This document shows, in pieces, positions 36,311-44,531 of a stretch of DNA of 64,000 nt (positions are counted from its first letter, which is position 1; every line of letters starts with the position of its first letter). The DNA is taken from positions 1 to 64,000 of the forward strand of contig CBINHC010000007.1 of the NCBI GenBank assembly GCA_966250385.1. Direction: 5' to 3'. A model generated the notes under the pieces. The model did not search any database. It had not been told where the DNA came from and saw only the letters and a program-made list of their open reading frames with translations. This DNA comes from DASWTL01 sp966250385 (lineage in GTDB: Bacteria > Bacteroidota > Bacteroidia > Sphingobacteriales > Sphingobacteriaceae). The position numbers and the translations under genes were made by a program.

Positions 36311-36706
36311 CTAACGTTTTTCCGGGGAACCCGGTGAAACGCTCTCGATCAGGTACCGCTTTTCGCCGTCGGGCATCTCCCAGGCGACCTCATCGCCCCG
36401 GTTATAACCGATCGATGCAAGACCGATCGGGCACAATACCGACAGCCGGTTATTCTTGATTTTGGCCTTATCGGGCGCCACCAGCTCAAATGCATGCAGC
36501 TGGTCCGTTTCCAGGTCGCGAATCTCCACCTTGGTGTTGATAGCCACTACGCTTTCCGGAATTTCCTTACTGGAGATCACCTTGGCAGTCTTCAGCTCAT
36601 CGATGAGTTTTTCCTTATTGGACGCTGCCAGCTTCTGGTCCCGCCTTAAATGTTCTTTAATTAACTGGAATGTGTATTTGGATAAAATTATACCGTTTGT
36701 TTTCAT
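36311..36706 (-). CDS. Short GreA/GreB-like transcription elongation factor (copy 2)
   Basis: 131 aa paralogue of the protein at 1199-1588, with the same plan: a short N-terminal helix pair (about 10-50) and the GreA/GreB C-terminal fold (about 55-125), including LSVLCPIGLASIGYNRGDEVAWEMPDG. The acidic tip residues needed for RNA cleavage by true GreA/GreB have no counterpart, because the coiled-coil finger is too short. It probably binds RNA polymerase without cleavage activity. Monocistronic or leading the downstream hypothetical gene. Confidence 0.87.
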   Translation of the reverse strand: MKTNGIILSKYTFQLIKEHLRRDQKLAASNKEKLIDELKTAKVISSKEIPESVVAINTKVEIRDLETDQLHAFELVAPDKAKIKNNRLSVLCPIGLASIGYNRGDEVAWEMPDGEKRYLIESVSPGSPEKR

Positions 36707-37255
36707 GACTTCATATTAAAATTCAATGAGATGATCCGGACAAACCCGGCCGGTGCAGAAAACCCAGGTTTTGGATAAAACCTGACTCCATGACGTGCCT
36801 TTCCAGCCCATATCCAAAGTGCTGAATGCTGTTCCGCAGAAAGATTTCGTGGAGTTCCCTGCCTGATCCGGCCGGGACTTAGATTATGAAGTCTTTGGAT
36901 GACTTAAGGTAGGCGTAGCTTAGTTCTTTGGCATTACGCACGGCAAGGACAGTCCGGTTAGGGAAGTCCTTTACAGCAGAATATGTACGCTTTGACAATG
37001 CCATTATCACAAAGCTATCCTTATTTACCGAATATCCCAAATCATCCCGCGCCCCCGGCGTCCCTTCCCGGGCGCCCTCCTGGCTTCCCGGGAGTATACC
37101 GTAGATTTGGAATGAGCGGCAGCGTCTTGTGACGGTCCGCACTTTGACGGCTGAAATCGTTAACATCGGGTTTACCGGACTGCGCATCCACTTTATACGG
37201 AAAGCCCGGATGAAGAATCAGTAAGTTCAGATACTGCGTATCAAGGTTCAGGTAT
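36707..37255. other. 549-bp gap without a supported gene
   Basis: A minus-strand open frame at 36879-37187 has no family similarity and a doubtful N-terminal half; its C-terminal 50 residues (LSKRTYSAVKDFPNRTVLAV) look more protein-like and might be a remnant. Its last residues, SSKDFI, recur at the end of a minus frame at 3228-3590 in another empty gap, which may be chance. I see no RNA gene here. Confidence 0.45.
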
Positions 37256-38047
37256 TTACGGGAGCGTATAGCTAACCGAGACGCCGTTTACCCGGTCTAT
37301 AACCGCGGGGGCAATACTCAGCTTCTCGGCGGCTCCTGTTTTATGCAGCTGCGGGATGAGGATACCCGCAGCAGCCCCCACGCCGTAGCCAATCAGGTTA
37401 TCGCTGAGGAAGTGCTGTCCGGCTTTCAGGCGCATATAACCGACACTCGCAGGCACGATGGCTGCAGCGGCCCACACATACGGCCTGGCCCTGGAGTCCG
37501 GGTTAAAGTCACTGAATACCTTTGCTGCAAAGAACGTCGCAGCCGCAGTGGCCGCCGTATGACCCGCAAAGAACGACCGTTGCGAGTTCTTACTCATCCG
37601 CTTATCGGCGGAATAAACCAACGGCCGGCTTCTTTCAACCGACCCGGCAGTCAGGGAATAGGCCATCCCGGTAACCGCCATGGTTTCCAGGTACAGAACC
37701 ATGACCTGCCCCGCCTTCCGGCCAATATTCTTGTTGGCAAGCATCACGACCGGCATGGCAAAGGATCCATAGAAAGGCAGGTAGCTGTGGTCGTCCGCCT
37801 TCGTCGAGAAGTACCCTGCTGAAAACCGGTCGAAACGATTCACCTCCGAAACAGATTTAAAGGCAAGCTCCGATTCGGCAAGGGGGTCCTTCTTCTGAAT
37901 CATACTGAGTCCCAGGGCACTGAGTCCCAGACCCGCTCCGATCACCGGAGCATCAACTTTAAAACTGGTTTTATAGGGCGAGCGGCTCTGGCCAAAAGCC
38001 GTCAAAAAAGTATGGAAAAGGAATAAAAGCAGCAGCGTGTGTTTCAT
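37256..38047 (-). CDS. PAP2-family phosphatase
   Basis: 263 aa from ATG 38047, which precedes a signal-like helix (MKHTLLLLFLFHTFLTAFGQ). Several membrane segments follow. The three PAP2 motifs are present: SVERSRPLVY (R-P of motif 1), FFAGHTAATA (G-H of motif 2), and YMRLKAGQHFLSDN (Arg and His of motif 3). Lipid-phosphate or undecaprenyl-pyrophosphate dephosphorylation on the periplasmic side is expected. It lies alone; an upstream in-frame ATG at 38071 is less likely as start. Confidence 0.88.
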   Translation of the reverse strand: MKHTLLLLFLFHTFLTAFGQSRSPYKTSFKVDAPVIGAGLGLSALGLSMIQKKDPLAESELAFKSVSEVNRFDRFSAGYFSTKADDHSYLPFYGSFAMPVVMLANKNIGRKAGQVMVLYLETMAVTGMAYSLTAGSVERSRPLVYSADKRMSKNSQRSFFAGHTAATAAATFFAAKVFSDFNPDSRARPYVWAAAAIVPASVGYMRLKAGQHFLSDNLIGYGVGAAAGILIPQLHKTGAAEKLSIAPAVIDRVNGVSVSYTLP

Positions 38048-38159
38048 ACAGTAGAATTTACTACTGAACACCGCTTCATATTTTTTTGTTCATTACCGGG
38101 AAACCGGAAGGACGATTCCAGCGTGCGGAAAAACCATGGAGCACGCTACTCGGAGCACG

Positions 38160-38552
38160 CTACTCTTTAACCAGCCGGCCCTTGTAGGCCAGAATCCCGC
38201 CCTTCATCTCATACACCTCCCGGAACCCGAGATTCTTCATCATTTCAACCGTCCTTGCCGACCGGCCGCCGCTTCGGCAATAGACCAGATAAGCCCTGTC
38301 TCTTGGTAATGTCGCCAGTTTGGATTCAAATCCGGGGGCCTTGAAATCGTAGGCAATGGCATTGGGTAAATGCCCCTCCTGGATTTCTTCCGGCGTCCGG
38401 ACATCCAGGACCTGTAGTTTCTTTTTGGTGATTACCCTATCGACCTTCCTACCCCCGACCAGGATGTGCATGGTTTGGGAAAACGCAGCGGGGGCTGCAG
38501 ATACGAACACCAGCACCAGAACGGTTTGAACCAGCTTTTTGAGTCTCTTCAT
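38160..38552 (-). CDS. Exported rhodanese-domain protein
   Basis: 130 aa. The signal peptide (about 1-25, ending AAFS-Q) makes it periplasmic. A single rhodanese domain fills the rest, with LDVRTPEEIQEGHLPNA and the active-site loop CRSGGRS (C92), so the catalytic cysteine is kept and sulfur transfer is possible. It is 4 bp from the preceding TIGR02757 gene and likely cotranscribed with it. Confidence 0.92.
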   Translation of the reverse strand: MKRLKKLVQTVLVLVFVSAAPAAFSQTMHILVGGRKVDRVITKKKLQVLDVRTPEEIQEGHLPNAIAYDFKAPGFESKLATLPRDRAYLVYCRSGGRSARTVEMMKNLGFREVYEMKGGILAYKGRLVKE

Positions 38553-38556
38553 ATCA

Positions 38557-39435
38557 TCAGAATTTTTCTTCTATTCCTAATCCGAACAGCGCAAAATCGT
38601 ATTTGACCGGATCAAGGGGATCGAATTCCCTTAACCGCCCGGTCAGCTCCAGTGCGTTCTGCCAGTCCACCTGCCTTCGGGTGATCAGACCCAGTTTCCG
38701 GGCTACCCGGTCCACGTGGACATCCGTAGGACACACCAGCTCTGCTGGTGAAATCCGGTTCCATATGCCAAAGTCCACTCCACGGTCGTCCTTCCTTACC
38801 ATCCACCTCAGGAACATGTTCAGCCGCTTGCAGGAAGACTTCTGTACCGGTGACGACACATGCTTGATGGTTCGCCGCGGGAAATCAGGAAGGCTGAAAA
38901 AATACCGCCGGAAATGATTCAGTTTATCTTCGATCGTTTCCTTCTTCACCTGCAGCCCGCCTGCATAGCATGTCGATGAACTCGGCCGCTTTCCTGAATC
39001 AAGTTCGGAAATTTCTTCCAGAAAATCTTCCCTGAACTCCGGATTTCGGTCCGGGCCGCTCACTTTAGGAAGAAAGGCGTCCTCCAGGGAATCGAACCGT
39101 TCATAATGCTGCCGGAAGAAATGCAGGAAATACAGGGCATCCGTATCATTGAAGGTCCGGTGTTTAAAGCCCTCGAACCCTTTCAGGTCCGTCTCCTGGT
39201 GATTGATGATAAAGTCGTACGGAGCACCATCCATCAGGCGGATCAGTTCATGACACTTGTTGATGATCGTCTTGCGCTGTCCCCACGCCAGGATAGCCGC
39301 CCAGAACCCCATGATCTCGATATCCTGCTTGCGGGTGAACTCATGGGGAATAACGATCGGATCCTGCCGGATGAAACCCGGCCGGTTGTAACGGGATACT
39401 TTGCTGTCAAGAAAATCTTTCAGATCGGTGTCCAT
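38557..39435 (-). CDS. TIGR02757 (DUF2400) family protein
   Basis: 292 aa of a family common in Bacteroidota with unproven function. The C-terminal segment CPTDVHVDRVARKLGLITRR resembles the helix-hairpin-helix/GPD catalytic region of DNA glycosylases such as endonuclease III (VDTHVxRV type), so a nucleic-acid role is plausible. The N-terminal half has FWAAILAWGQRKTI. Likely in an operon with the exported rhodanese 4 bp downstream, an odd pairing of cytoplasmic and periplasmic products. Confidence 0.85.
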   Translation of the reverse strand: MDTDLKDFLDSKVSRYNRPGFIRQDPIVIPHEFTRKQDIEIMGFWAAILAWGQRKTIINKCHELIRLMDGAPYDFIINHQETDLKGFEGFKHRTFNDTDALYFLHFFRQHYERFDSLEDAFLPKVSGPDRNPEFREDFLEEISELDSGKRPSSSTCYAGGLQVKKETIEDKLNHFRRYFFSLPDFPRRTIKHVSSPVQKSSCKRLNMFLRWMVRKDDRGVDFGIWNRISPAELVCPTDVHVDRVARKLGLITRRQVDWQNALELTGRLREFDPLDPVKYDFALFGLGIEEKF

Positions 39436-39466
39436 CAGGGGCGCAGGTAAGGTGATCGGAGAAAGG

Positions 39467-39498
39467 CAACAGGAAGAGACCTCTGGTCTCTCCTGTTG
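39467..39498. terminator. Hairpin downstream of cystathionine gamma-synthase
   Basis: A 14-bp stem with one bulged A: CAACAGG and AGAGACC on the left pair with GGTCTCT and CCTGTTG on the right, around a 3-nt loop. It lies 19 bp beyond the stop of the minus-strand gene. The following T content is modest. Confidence 0.7.
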
Positions 39499-39516
39499 TG
39501 TACCTGTATCGGAATA

Positions 39517-40656
39517 TTATGCGAGTGCCTGTTCCAGGTCTTCCAGAAGATCCTCGATATCTTCGACACCCACGCTGAGGCGAAGCAGGCTGTCGGTGAC
39601 GCCGACTTTCTCCCGTTCTTCCTTTGGAATCGAAGCATGCGTCATGGTGGCGGGGTGGTTGATCAGCGACTCTACGCCGCCCAGGGATTCAGCCAGGGCA
39701 AACACGTTAAAGGAAGAGGCAGTCTTGAAGGTTTCTTCCAGGCCGGCACCTTTTATTGTAAAGGAGATCATTCCGCCGAAATCGCGCATCTGCTTCTTAG
39801 CGACCTCATGGTTGGGGTGATCCGTGAAGCCCGGCCAGTACAGCTTATCCACCTTAGGATGGCTGCGCAAGAATTCGGCAACCCGCCGCCCGTTCTCGCA
39901 ATGAGCTTTCATCCGGAGATGCAGGGTCTTCAGGCCACGGAGAACGAGGAAACTGTCCATCGGCCCGGGTGTGGCACCGCAGGCATTGTAAATAAAACGG
40001 AGCCGTTCATAAAGCGCCGTATCATTGACCATCAGCGCGCCCATGACCACATCTGAATGTCCGCCAAGATACTTGGTCACCGAATGCATCACAATATCCG
40101 CACCCAGGTCGATTGGGTTCTGCAGGTATGGTGAGGCGAACGTATTGTCTACGGCAAGGAGGATATTGCGTTCTTTCGCGATCGCCGAAACCGCTTCGAT
40201 ATCCACGATCTGCATCGTCGGGTTTGTCGGGGTCTCGATCCAGATCAGCCGGGTATGCTCATTTGCGTAATTATGAATATTGGCGGGATCTTTAAGGTCA
40301 ATGAAATGGAATTTGATTCCATAATTAGCAAATACCCGCGCGAATACCCGGTATGAACCGCCATACAGGTCATTCCCGGTGATCACCTCGTCCCCGGGCT
40401 TCAGCAGCTTCATGACCGCATCTGTGGCGCCCATGCCGCTGGAGAAAGCCAGTCCGTGTTTTGCATTTTCCAGGGCAGCCAGACAGTCTTCCAGCGCCTT
40501 GCGGGTTGGGTTGGTGCCCCGCGAATATTCATATCCCTTATGTTCGCCCGGCGACTTCTGCCAGTAGGTCGATGTCTGGTAAATGGGCGTCATTACAGCC
40601 CCGGTGGTGGGGTCAGGCTCCTGTCCCGCATGAATTGCTTTGGTTCCGAATTTCAT
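39517..40656 (-). CDS. metB: Cystathionine gamma-synthase-type trans-sulfuration enzyme
   Basis: 379 aa PLP enzyme of the Cys/Met metabolism family. The Schiff-base lysine is K195 in HSVTKYLGGHSDVV; other family motifs are YSRGTNPTR (47-52 region), GNDLYGGSYRVF, and WIETPTNPT. It joins an activated homoserine with cysteine to form cystathionine, or works in related lyase directions; sequence cannot separate synthase from lyase. It is divergent from egtB across 110 bp, which might share regulation; both use cysteine. Length matches bacterial MetB. Confidence 0.9.
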   Translation of the reverse strand: MKFGTKAIHAGQEPDPTTGAVMTPIYQTSTYWQKSPGEHKGYEYSRGTNPTRKALEDCLAALENAKHGLAFSSGMGATDAVMKLLKPGDEVITGNDLYGGSYRVFARVFANYGIKFHFIDLKDPANIHNYANEHTRLIWIETPTNPTMQIVDIEAVSAIAKERNILLAVDNTFASPYLQNPIDLGADIVMHSVTKYLGGHSDVVMGALMVNDTALYERLRFIYNACGATPGPMDSFLVLRGLKTLHLRMKAHCENGRRVAEFLRSHPKVDKLYWPGFTDHPNHEVAKKQMRDFGGMISFTIKGAGLEETFKTASSFNVFALAESLGGVESLINHPATMTHASIPKEEREKVGVTDSLLRLSVGVEDIEDLLEDLEQALA

Positions 40657-40766
40657 GATTATGATTTTGTCAAAATTAAAAAGTTCTGCTGTTCTTCCGG
40701 CATTAATCTATTCCGCCCCGGGAAAACAATCCAAAAGGCTTAAAGGTTAACTAAACGCCACCCAAA

Positions 40767-41915
40767 TTGAAAAAAATGCTTTTAAACTCTTATCAGGAAG
40801 TAAGAGAAAGAACCATTCGAATTTGCCTGCCCCTCCAGATCGAAGATTACGTGGTGCAACCGGTGGTGGATGTGAGTCCACCGAAATGGCATCTGGGACA
40901 TACGGCCTGGTTTTTCGAAACATTCATGCTGTTGCCGTTCCTGAAGGGGTACCGGGTCTTTGATCCGGACTACAACTATGTATTTAACAGCTATTATGAG
41001 ACGGTTGGGGCGCGCGTGATCCGGACCGACCGGGGGAACCTGACCCGGCCGACCGTCCAGGACGTGTATCACTACCGCCAGCACGTCGATGAGGGTATGG
41101 CGACGCTGCTGCAGCAGGATCTCTCCCCGGAACAGGAAGAGATCTTCTGGCTGGGCATCAATCATGAACAGCAGCACCAGGAATTGCTGATCACGGACAT
41201 CAAATACATACTGGGACACAACCCGTTGTTCCCGGCAGTGCAGATCGGACTCCCGGAAACCGGCGCGGCCGACCCGGACTTTGTTATGGTCCCGGAAGGC
41301 CTTTACGAGGTCGGGTTTCACGGCGAAGGATTTTGTTTTGACAACGAGCTTGACCGGCATAAGGTATACCTGGGCGCATACAGCATCCAGCGATCGGCCA
41401 TCACGAACCGGGATTACCTGGATTTCATTAATGACAACGGCTACGGCGACTTCAGGCACTGGCACCAGGAGGGCTGGGAATGGGTCCGGAAGGATAACGT
41501 CAGGGCTCCCATGCACTGGCACCGGGTGAATGACCAGTGGTACCAGTATACGTTCGGGGGCCTGACCGCGCTGGATCCTGACGAGCCGCTTTGCCACGTA
41601 AACTTCTATGAGGCCAGTGCCTTTGCACAGTGGCGGGGCATGCGCCTGCCCACCGAGTTTGAATGGGAGGTTGCCGCACCTTCGCTGCAATGGGGCGACC
41701 GCTGGGAATGGACCAACAGTGCCTACCTGCCCTACCCCGGCTATAAACGCCAGGCAGGGGCACTGGGCGAATATAACGGCAAATTTATGGTCAGCCAGAT
41801 GGTTTTGCGGGGCGCCTCGGTCGCGACCTCGCCCGGCCACAGCCGCATGACGTACAGAAACTTTTTTCACCCCGGCCTGCAATGGCAGTTTACCGGGATC
41901 CGACTAGCAAAATAG
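40767..41915 (+). CDS. egtB: EgtB-like iron-dependent sulfoxide synthase
   Basis: 382 aa. An N-terminal DinB-like domain supplies the iron ligands: H45 in WHLGHTAWFF, and H133 and H137 in NHEQQHQEL, in positions equivalent to the three-His site of EgtB. A C-terminal FGE-sulfatase domain (about 180-380) ends with RGASVATSPGHSRMTYRNFF. EgtB joins trimethylhistidine (hercynine) with a cysteine-containing thiol and oxygen to a sulfoxide, the first sulfur step of ergothioneine synthesis. The gene starts a two-gene operon with egtD; no EgtC or EgtE is nearby. The thiol donor and final product are inferred. Confidence 0.9.
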   Translation: MKKMLLNSYQEVRERTIRICLPLQIEDYVVQPVVDVSPPKWHLGHTAWFFETFMLLPFLKGYRVFDPDYNYVFNSYYETVGARVIRTDRGNLTRPTVQDVYHYRQHVDEGMATLLQQDLSPEQEEIFWLGINHEQQHQELLITDIKYILGHNPLFPAVQIGLPETGAADPDFVMVPEGLYEVGFHGEGFCFDNELDRHKVYLGAYSIQRSAITNRDYLDFINDNGYGDFRHWHQEGWEWVRKDNVRAPMHWHRVNDQWYQYTFGGLTALDPDEPLCHVNFYEASAFAQWRGMRLPTEFEWEVAAPSLQWGDRWEWTNSAYLPYPGYKRQAGALGEYNGKFMVSQMVLRGASVATSPGHSRMTYRNFFHPGLQWQFTGIRLAK

Positions 41916-41918
41916 CAC

Positions 41919-42857
41919 ATGAACCAATTTTTACAGGACGTACTCACGGGACTCCGCGCGAGCCCGAAATATCTGCATTCGAAATACCTATACGACGGCC
42001 AGGGCGATATCCTGTTCGAGGAGATCATGCATTCCCAGGAATACTATGTGACCGACTGCGAAATGGAGATACTCCAAACGCACTGTGAGCGGCTGGCTGA
42101 ATATATCAGGAGCTTCTTCCGGGGTTTCGATGTGGTGGAACTGGGGGCCGGCGACGCGACCAAGACCTATCACCTGCTGAAATGCCTGCTGGAAGTCGAC
42201 CCGGACTTCACCTACTACCCCATCGATATATCGACGCAGATGATATCCCAGCTGGAAAAGACGCTGCCGGAAAAGATCCCGGGACTCCGGGTCAGCGGCC
42301 TGAACGGGGACTATTTTGATATGCTTGAAAAGGCTTCCACTTTAACGGAAAAACCAAAGATCGTCCTTTTCCTGGGCGCCAATATCGGCAATATGCCGCC
42401 ATCTGAGGCCGAGGGATTCTGCAGCCGGCTGCATAAACTGCTGAATAAGGGGGATCTGGTGCTAATGGGTTTTGACCTTCAGAAAAACCCATGGGTGATC
42501 TTCAACGCCTACAATGACCAGGGGGGCATTACCCGTGAATTCAACCTCAACCTGTTACGCCGGATCAACACGGAACTGGATGCTGATTTCGATCTGGAGC
42601 ATTATGAGCACTATGAAAGCTACGACCCGGAAACGGGTGCCTGCAAAAGCTATATCATCAGCCTGAAGGAGCAGCAGGTTCATATCAGCGGACATCCCAT
42701 TTCATTTAAGGAGAACGAATATGTCTATACCGAGACCTCCCAGAAGTACCAGCCCGAACAGATCGACGATCTGGCGTCCAGAACCGGATTCAAGCCCCTT
42801 GACCAGTTCTTTGATTCGAAAAGATGGTTTACTGACGTCCTATGGGAAGTAACCTAG
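41919..42857 (+). CDS. egtD: EgtD-like L-histidine N-alpha-methyltransferase
   Basis: 312 aa SAM-dependent enzyme expected to trimethylate the alpha-amino group of histidine to hercynine. SAM-binding ELGAGDATKT is at 74-83. Substrate-binding positions known from EgtD appear conserved: N155 in ANIGN, Y198 in NAYND, and E272 with S274 in TETSQKY. It begins 3 bp after egtB, so coexpression is certain. Its stop overlaps the stop of the convergent gene in the tetranucleotide CTAG. Confidence 0.92.
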   Translation: MNQFLQDVLTGLRASPKYLHSKYLYDGQGDILFEEIMHSQEYYVTDCEMEILQTHCERLAEYIRSFFRGFDVVELGAGDATKTYHLLKCLLEVDPDFTYYPIDISTQMISQLEKTLPEKIPGLRVSGLNGDYFDMLEKASTLTEKPKIVLFLGANIGNMPPSEAEGFCSRLHKLLNKGDLVLMGFDLQKNPWVIFNAYNDQGGITREFNLNLLRRINTELDADFDLEHYEHYESYDPETGACKSYIISLKEQQVHISGHPISFKENEYVYTETSQKYQPEQIDDLASRTGFKPLDQFFDSKRWFTDVLWEVT

Positions 42858-43510
42858 CCGGCGAACCGGTAAATGTCATTTACCGAATACACCTGGACCC
42901 TGTGGGTGGCATTAAATGAAATATTAACCATGGCCGCAGCCAGGCGGCTTGCGTGAGTCGGCCGCATGTTCTGAAAAAGCCCGATCCGGTTAAGGAGGCG
43001 GAGAAGGAGAAATGCGAACGACTCTCCCAGGCGTTTTTCCTTCCGTTCCCCGAACAGCAGGCCGGGATGCAGCAAATGAATATGGTCGAAAGCAAAGTTC
43101 ATGACATCCCGTTCGAGCTCGCCCTTCATCCGCATGTAAAAAAAAGGCGAGGCCGGATTGGCCGAAGCTGACGATACAAGAACGAGAACCGGAACGTGGT
43201 TCTCATGGGCAGCACGTGCAAACTGGTACTGGTAGGTATGGTCCACCTTGTATTGCGCATCCTTGCTCCCTGCGGACTTCAGCGTGGTCCCGAGGGCTGA
43301 GAACAGGACATCGCCCGTAACCAGGTATTTCCAGTCCTGGTAGTGATCAAAATCGATCACGTGCTCCTGGAGCTTCGGATGGGTAATACCGGTGCTTCTC
43401 CTGACGAAGACCTTGACAAGAGCAAATCGGGGATCCTTCAGTAACCGGGCTACCAGGTGACTGCCGGTCAATCCGGTCGCTCCGATCACAATCGCTTTAC
43501 GGCTGTTCAT
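42854..43510 (-). CDS. NAD(P)-binding Rossmann protein (NmrA/HTATIP2-like)
   Basis: 218 aa atypical short-chain-dehydrogenase fold. The dinucleotide motif is GATGLTGSHL (9-18), followed by VFVRR as cofactor-specificity region, SALGTTLKSAGSK, and SSASANPASPFFYMRMKG containing the catalytic-type Tyr/Lys spacing. Such proteins act as sugar-epimerase-like oxidoreductases or redox sensors. It converges with egtD with overlapping stops. Substrate unknown. Confidence 0.85.
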   Translation of the reverse strand: MNSRKAIVIGATGLTGSHLVARLLKDPRFALVKVFVRRSTGITHPKLQEHVIDFDHYQDWKYLVTGDVLFSALGTTLKSAGSKDAQYKVDHTYQYQFARAAHENHVPVLVLVSSASANPASPFFYMRMKGELERDVMNFAFDHIHLLHPGLLFGERKEKRLGESFAFLLLRLLNRIGLFQNMRPTHASRLAAAMVNISFNATHRVQVYSVNDIYRFAG

Positions 43511-43554
43511 TCCACACTATACCTAATAGTAACAGGAACATGCGGGTGATCGTT

Positions 43555-44310
43555 CTAAAATTCGGAGAATTCTTCCACCAGTTCCCGTTCTTCGCTGACC
43601 TCGCTTACCGGGTTCACCGGATACCGTTTCACCGGTTCAGGCTTAAGGGCAGCGGATGGAAACTCGGCCTGCGGTGCAAAATCCGACGAGGCGGTGCGGG
43701 CAACCTTTACGGCGGCCAGGTAGCACAAATATGCGAACACCGGCGCCGAAAGCACGTCGATCGTGTAATGTACGTGCTGGATCAGCACAAGGATACCCAT
43801 GACCACGGTGGCCAGCAGACCGTACAGCCTATCGCGTCTTTTCTGCAGGCAGAGGAACGCCAGGAACTGGGTAGCCGTATGGCCAGAAAAGAATAGATCC
43901 TTCGTGACGTAGGTGTGGCCGTAAAAGATGTTACTGATGGGGTCATTGATCGGGATCAGACCCGGCGGCGGATTGAAGGGGATCAGACTGATCGATATAC
44001 ACCGTACAATGTTCAGGATGATGAATCCGTACAGAAACGTCATGAAAACCGACGGGCTCTGAATCGCCCGGACGATCACCAGGATCGCAATGAACCAGGT
44101 GACGATGAAGATGGGAATACTGACATCATAGGAATTCAGGTAATCCAGCAGAATATCATTATTATGGAACCCGTTGCGTTTCTCGATATGCTGATAGAAT
44201 ACCGGGAAGATCGATAACAGGGTTACAAAAAAAGCAAGACCGATCAGAAGCTTTCGTTTAAACAGGCGCTCCTGAAATGCCTGCTCCCAACGACTTACTA
44301 AAACTTTCAT
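43555..44310 (-). CDS. PAP2-related protein resembling sphingomyelin synthase
   Basis: 251 aa membrane protein with about six helices. The motif FFSGHTATQF (H144) and HYTIDV (H181, D185) give the His/His/Asp triad and the H-x3-D spacing of sphingomyelin synthases (PAP2_C type), rather than the Arg-rich motifs of ordinary PAP2. The C-terminal 45 residues are charged and probably cytoplasmic. Since Bacteroidota make sphingolipids, it may transfer a phospho-head-group to ceramide or a similar lipid; an ordinary phosphatase role is possible. Monocistronic. Confidence 0.75.
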   Translation of the reverse strand: MKVLVSRWEQAFQERLFKRKLLIGLAFFVTLLSIFPVFYQHIEKRNGFHNNDILLDYLNSYDVSIPIFIVTWFIAILVIVRAIQSPSVFMTFLYGFIILNIVRCISISLIPFNPPPGLIPINDPISNIFYGHTYVTKDLFFSGHTATQFLAFLCLQKRRDRLYGLLATVVMGILVLIQHVHYTIDVLSAPVFAYLCYLAAVKVARTASSDFAPQAEFPSAALKPEPVKRYPVNPVSEVSEERELVEEFSEF

Positions 44311-44479
44311 TAAATCAAACTCATCAAAAATTGGATGGCAAAAATAGGAATAAAACCTGTTCCTTTCACCACCACACGCACTTTGTTTGACGTGCGCTTT
44401 ACAATTAAGTTACAAAAAAGGTTAATAAATTGAAAGCCAGCGAATAAAATTTAAAAAAGCGTAAAAAACCGCATAAAAA

Positions 44480-44508
44480 AGCCGGCGACTTCAGTGAAGT
44501 TGCCGGCT
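44480..44508 (-). terminator. Rho-independent terminator of proS
   Basis: A 13-bp stem with one G-U pair: AGCCGGC and ACTTC pair with GAAGT and GCCGGCT around AGT. On the minus strand it is followed by a run of six T (plus-strand A-run 44475-44480), the classic form, 24 bp after the proS stop. Confidence 0.92.
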
Positions 44509-44531
44509 CTCGTTCAGGGTATCGCCGGGGT

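Noticed and set aside
36879..37187. 102-residue minus-strand frame ending SSKDFII
   Set aside because: The first half is Arg/Gly-rich and unconvincing. The shared SSKDFI ending with the 3228-3590 frame is too short to prove a common origin.
40660..40690. TAATTTTG (minus strand) as the promoter of cystathionine gamma-synthase
   Set aside because: It matches the -7 consensus, but it is only about 14 bp from the start codon and no -33 box is seen at the right distance.
40782..41882. 366-codon minus-strand frame opposite egtB
   Set aside because: Shadow of egtB, whose plus-strand product keeps the three iron ligands and FGE domain.
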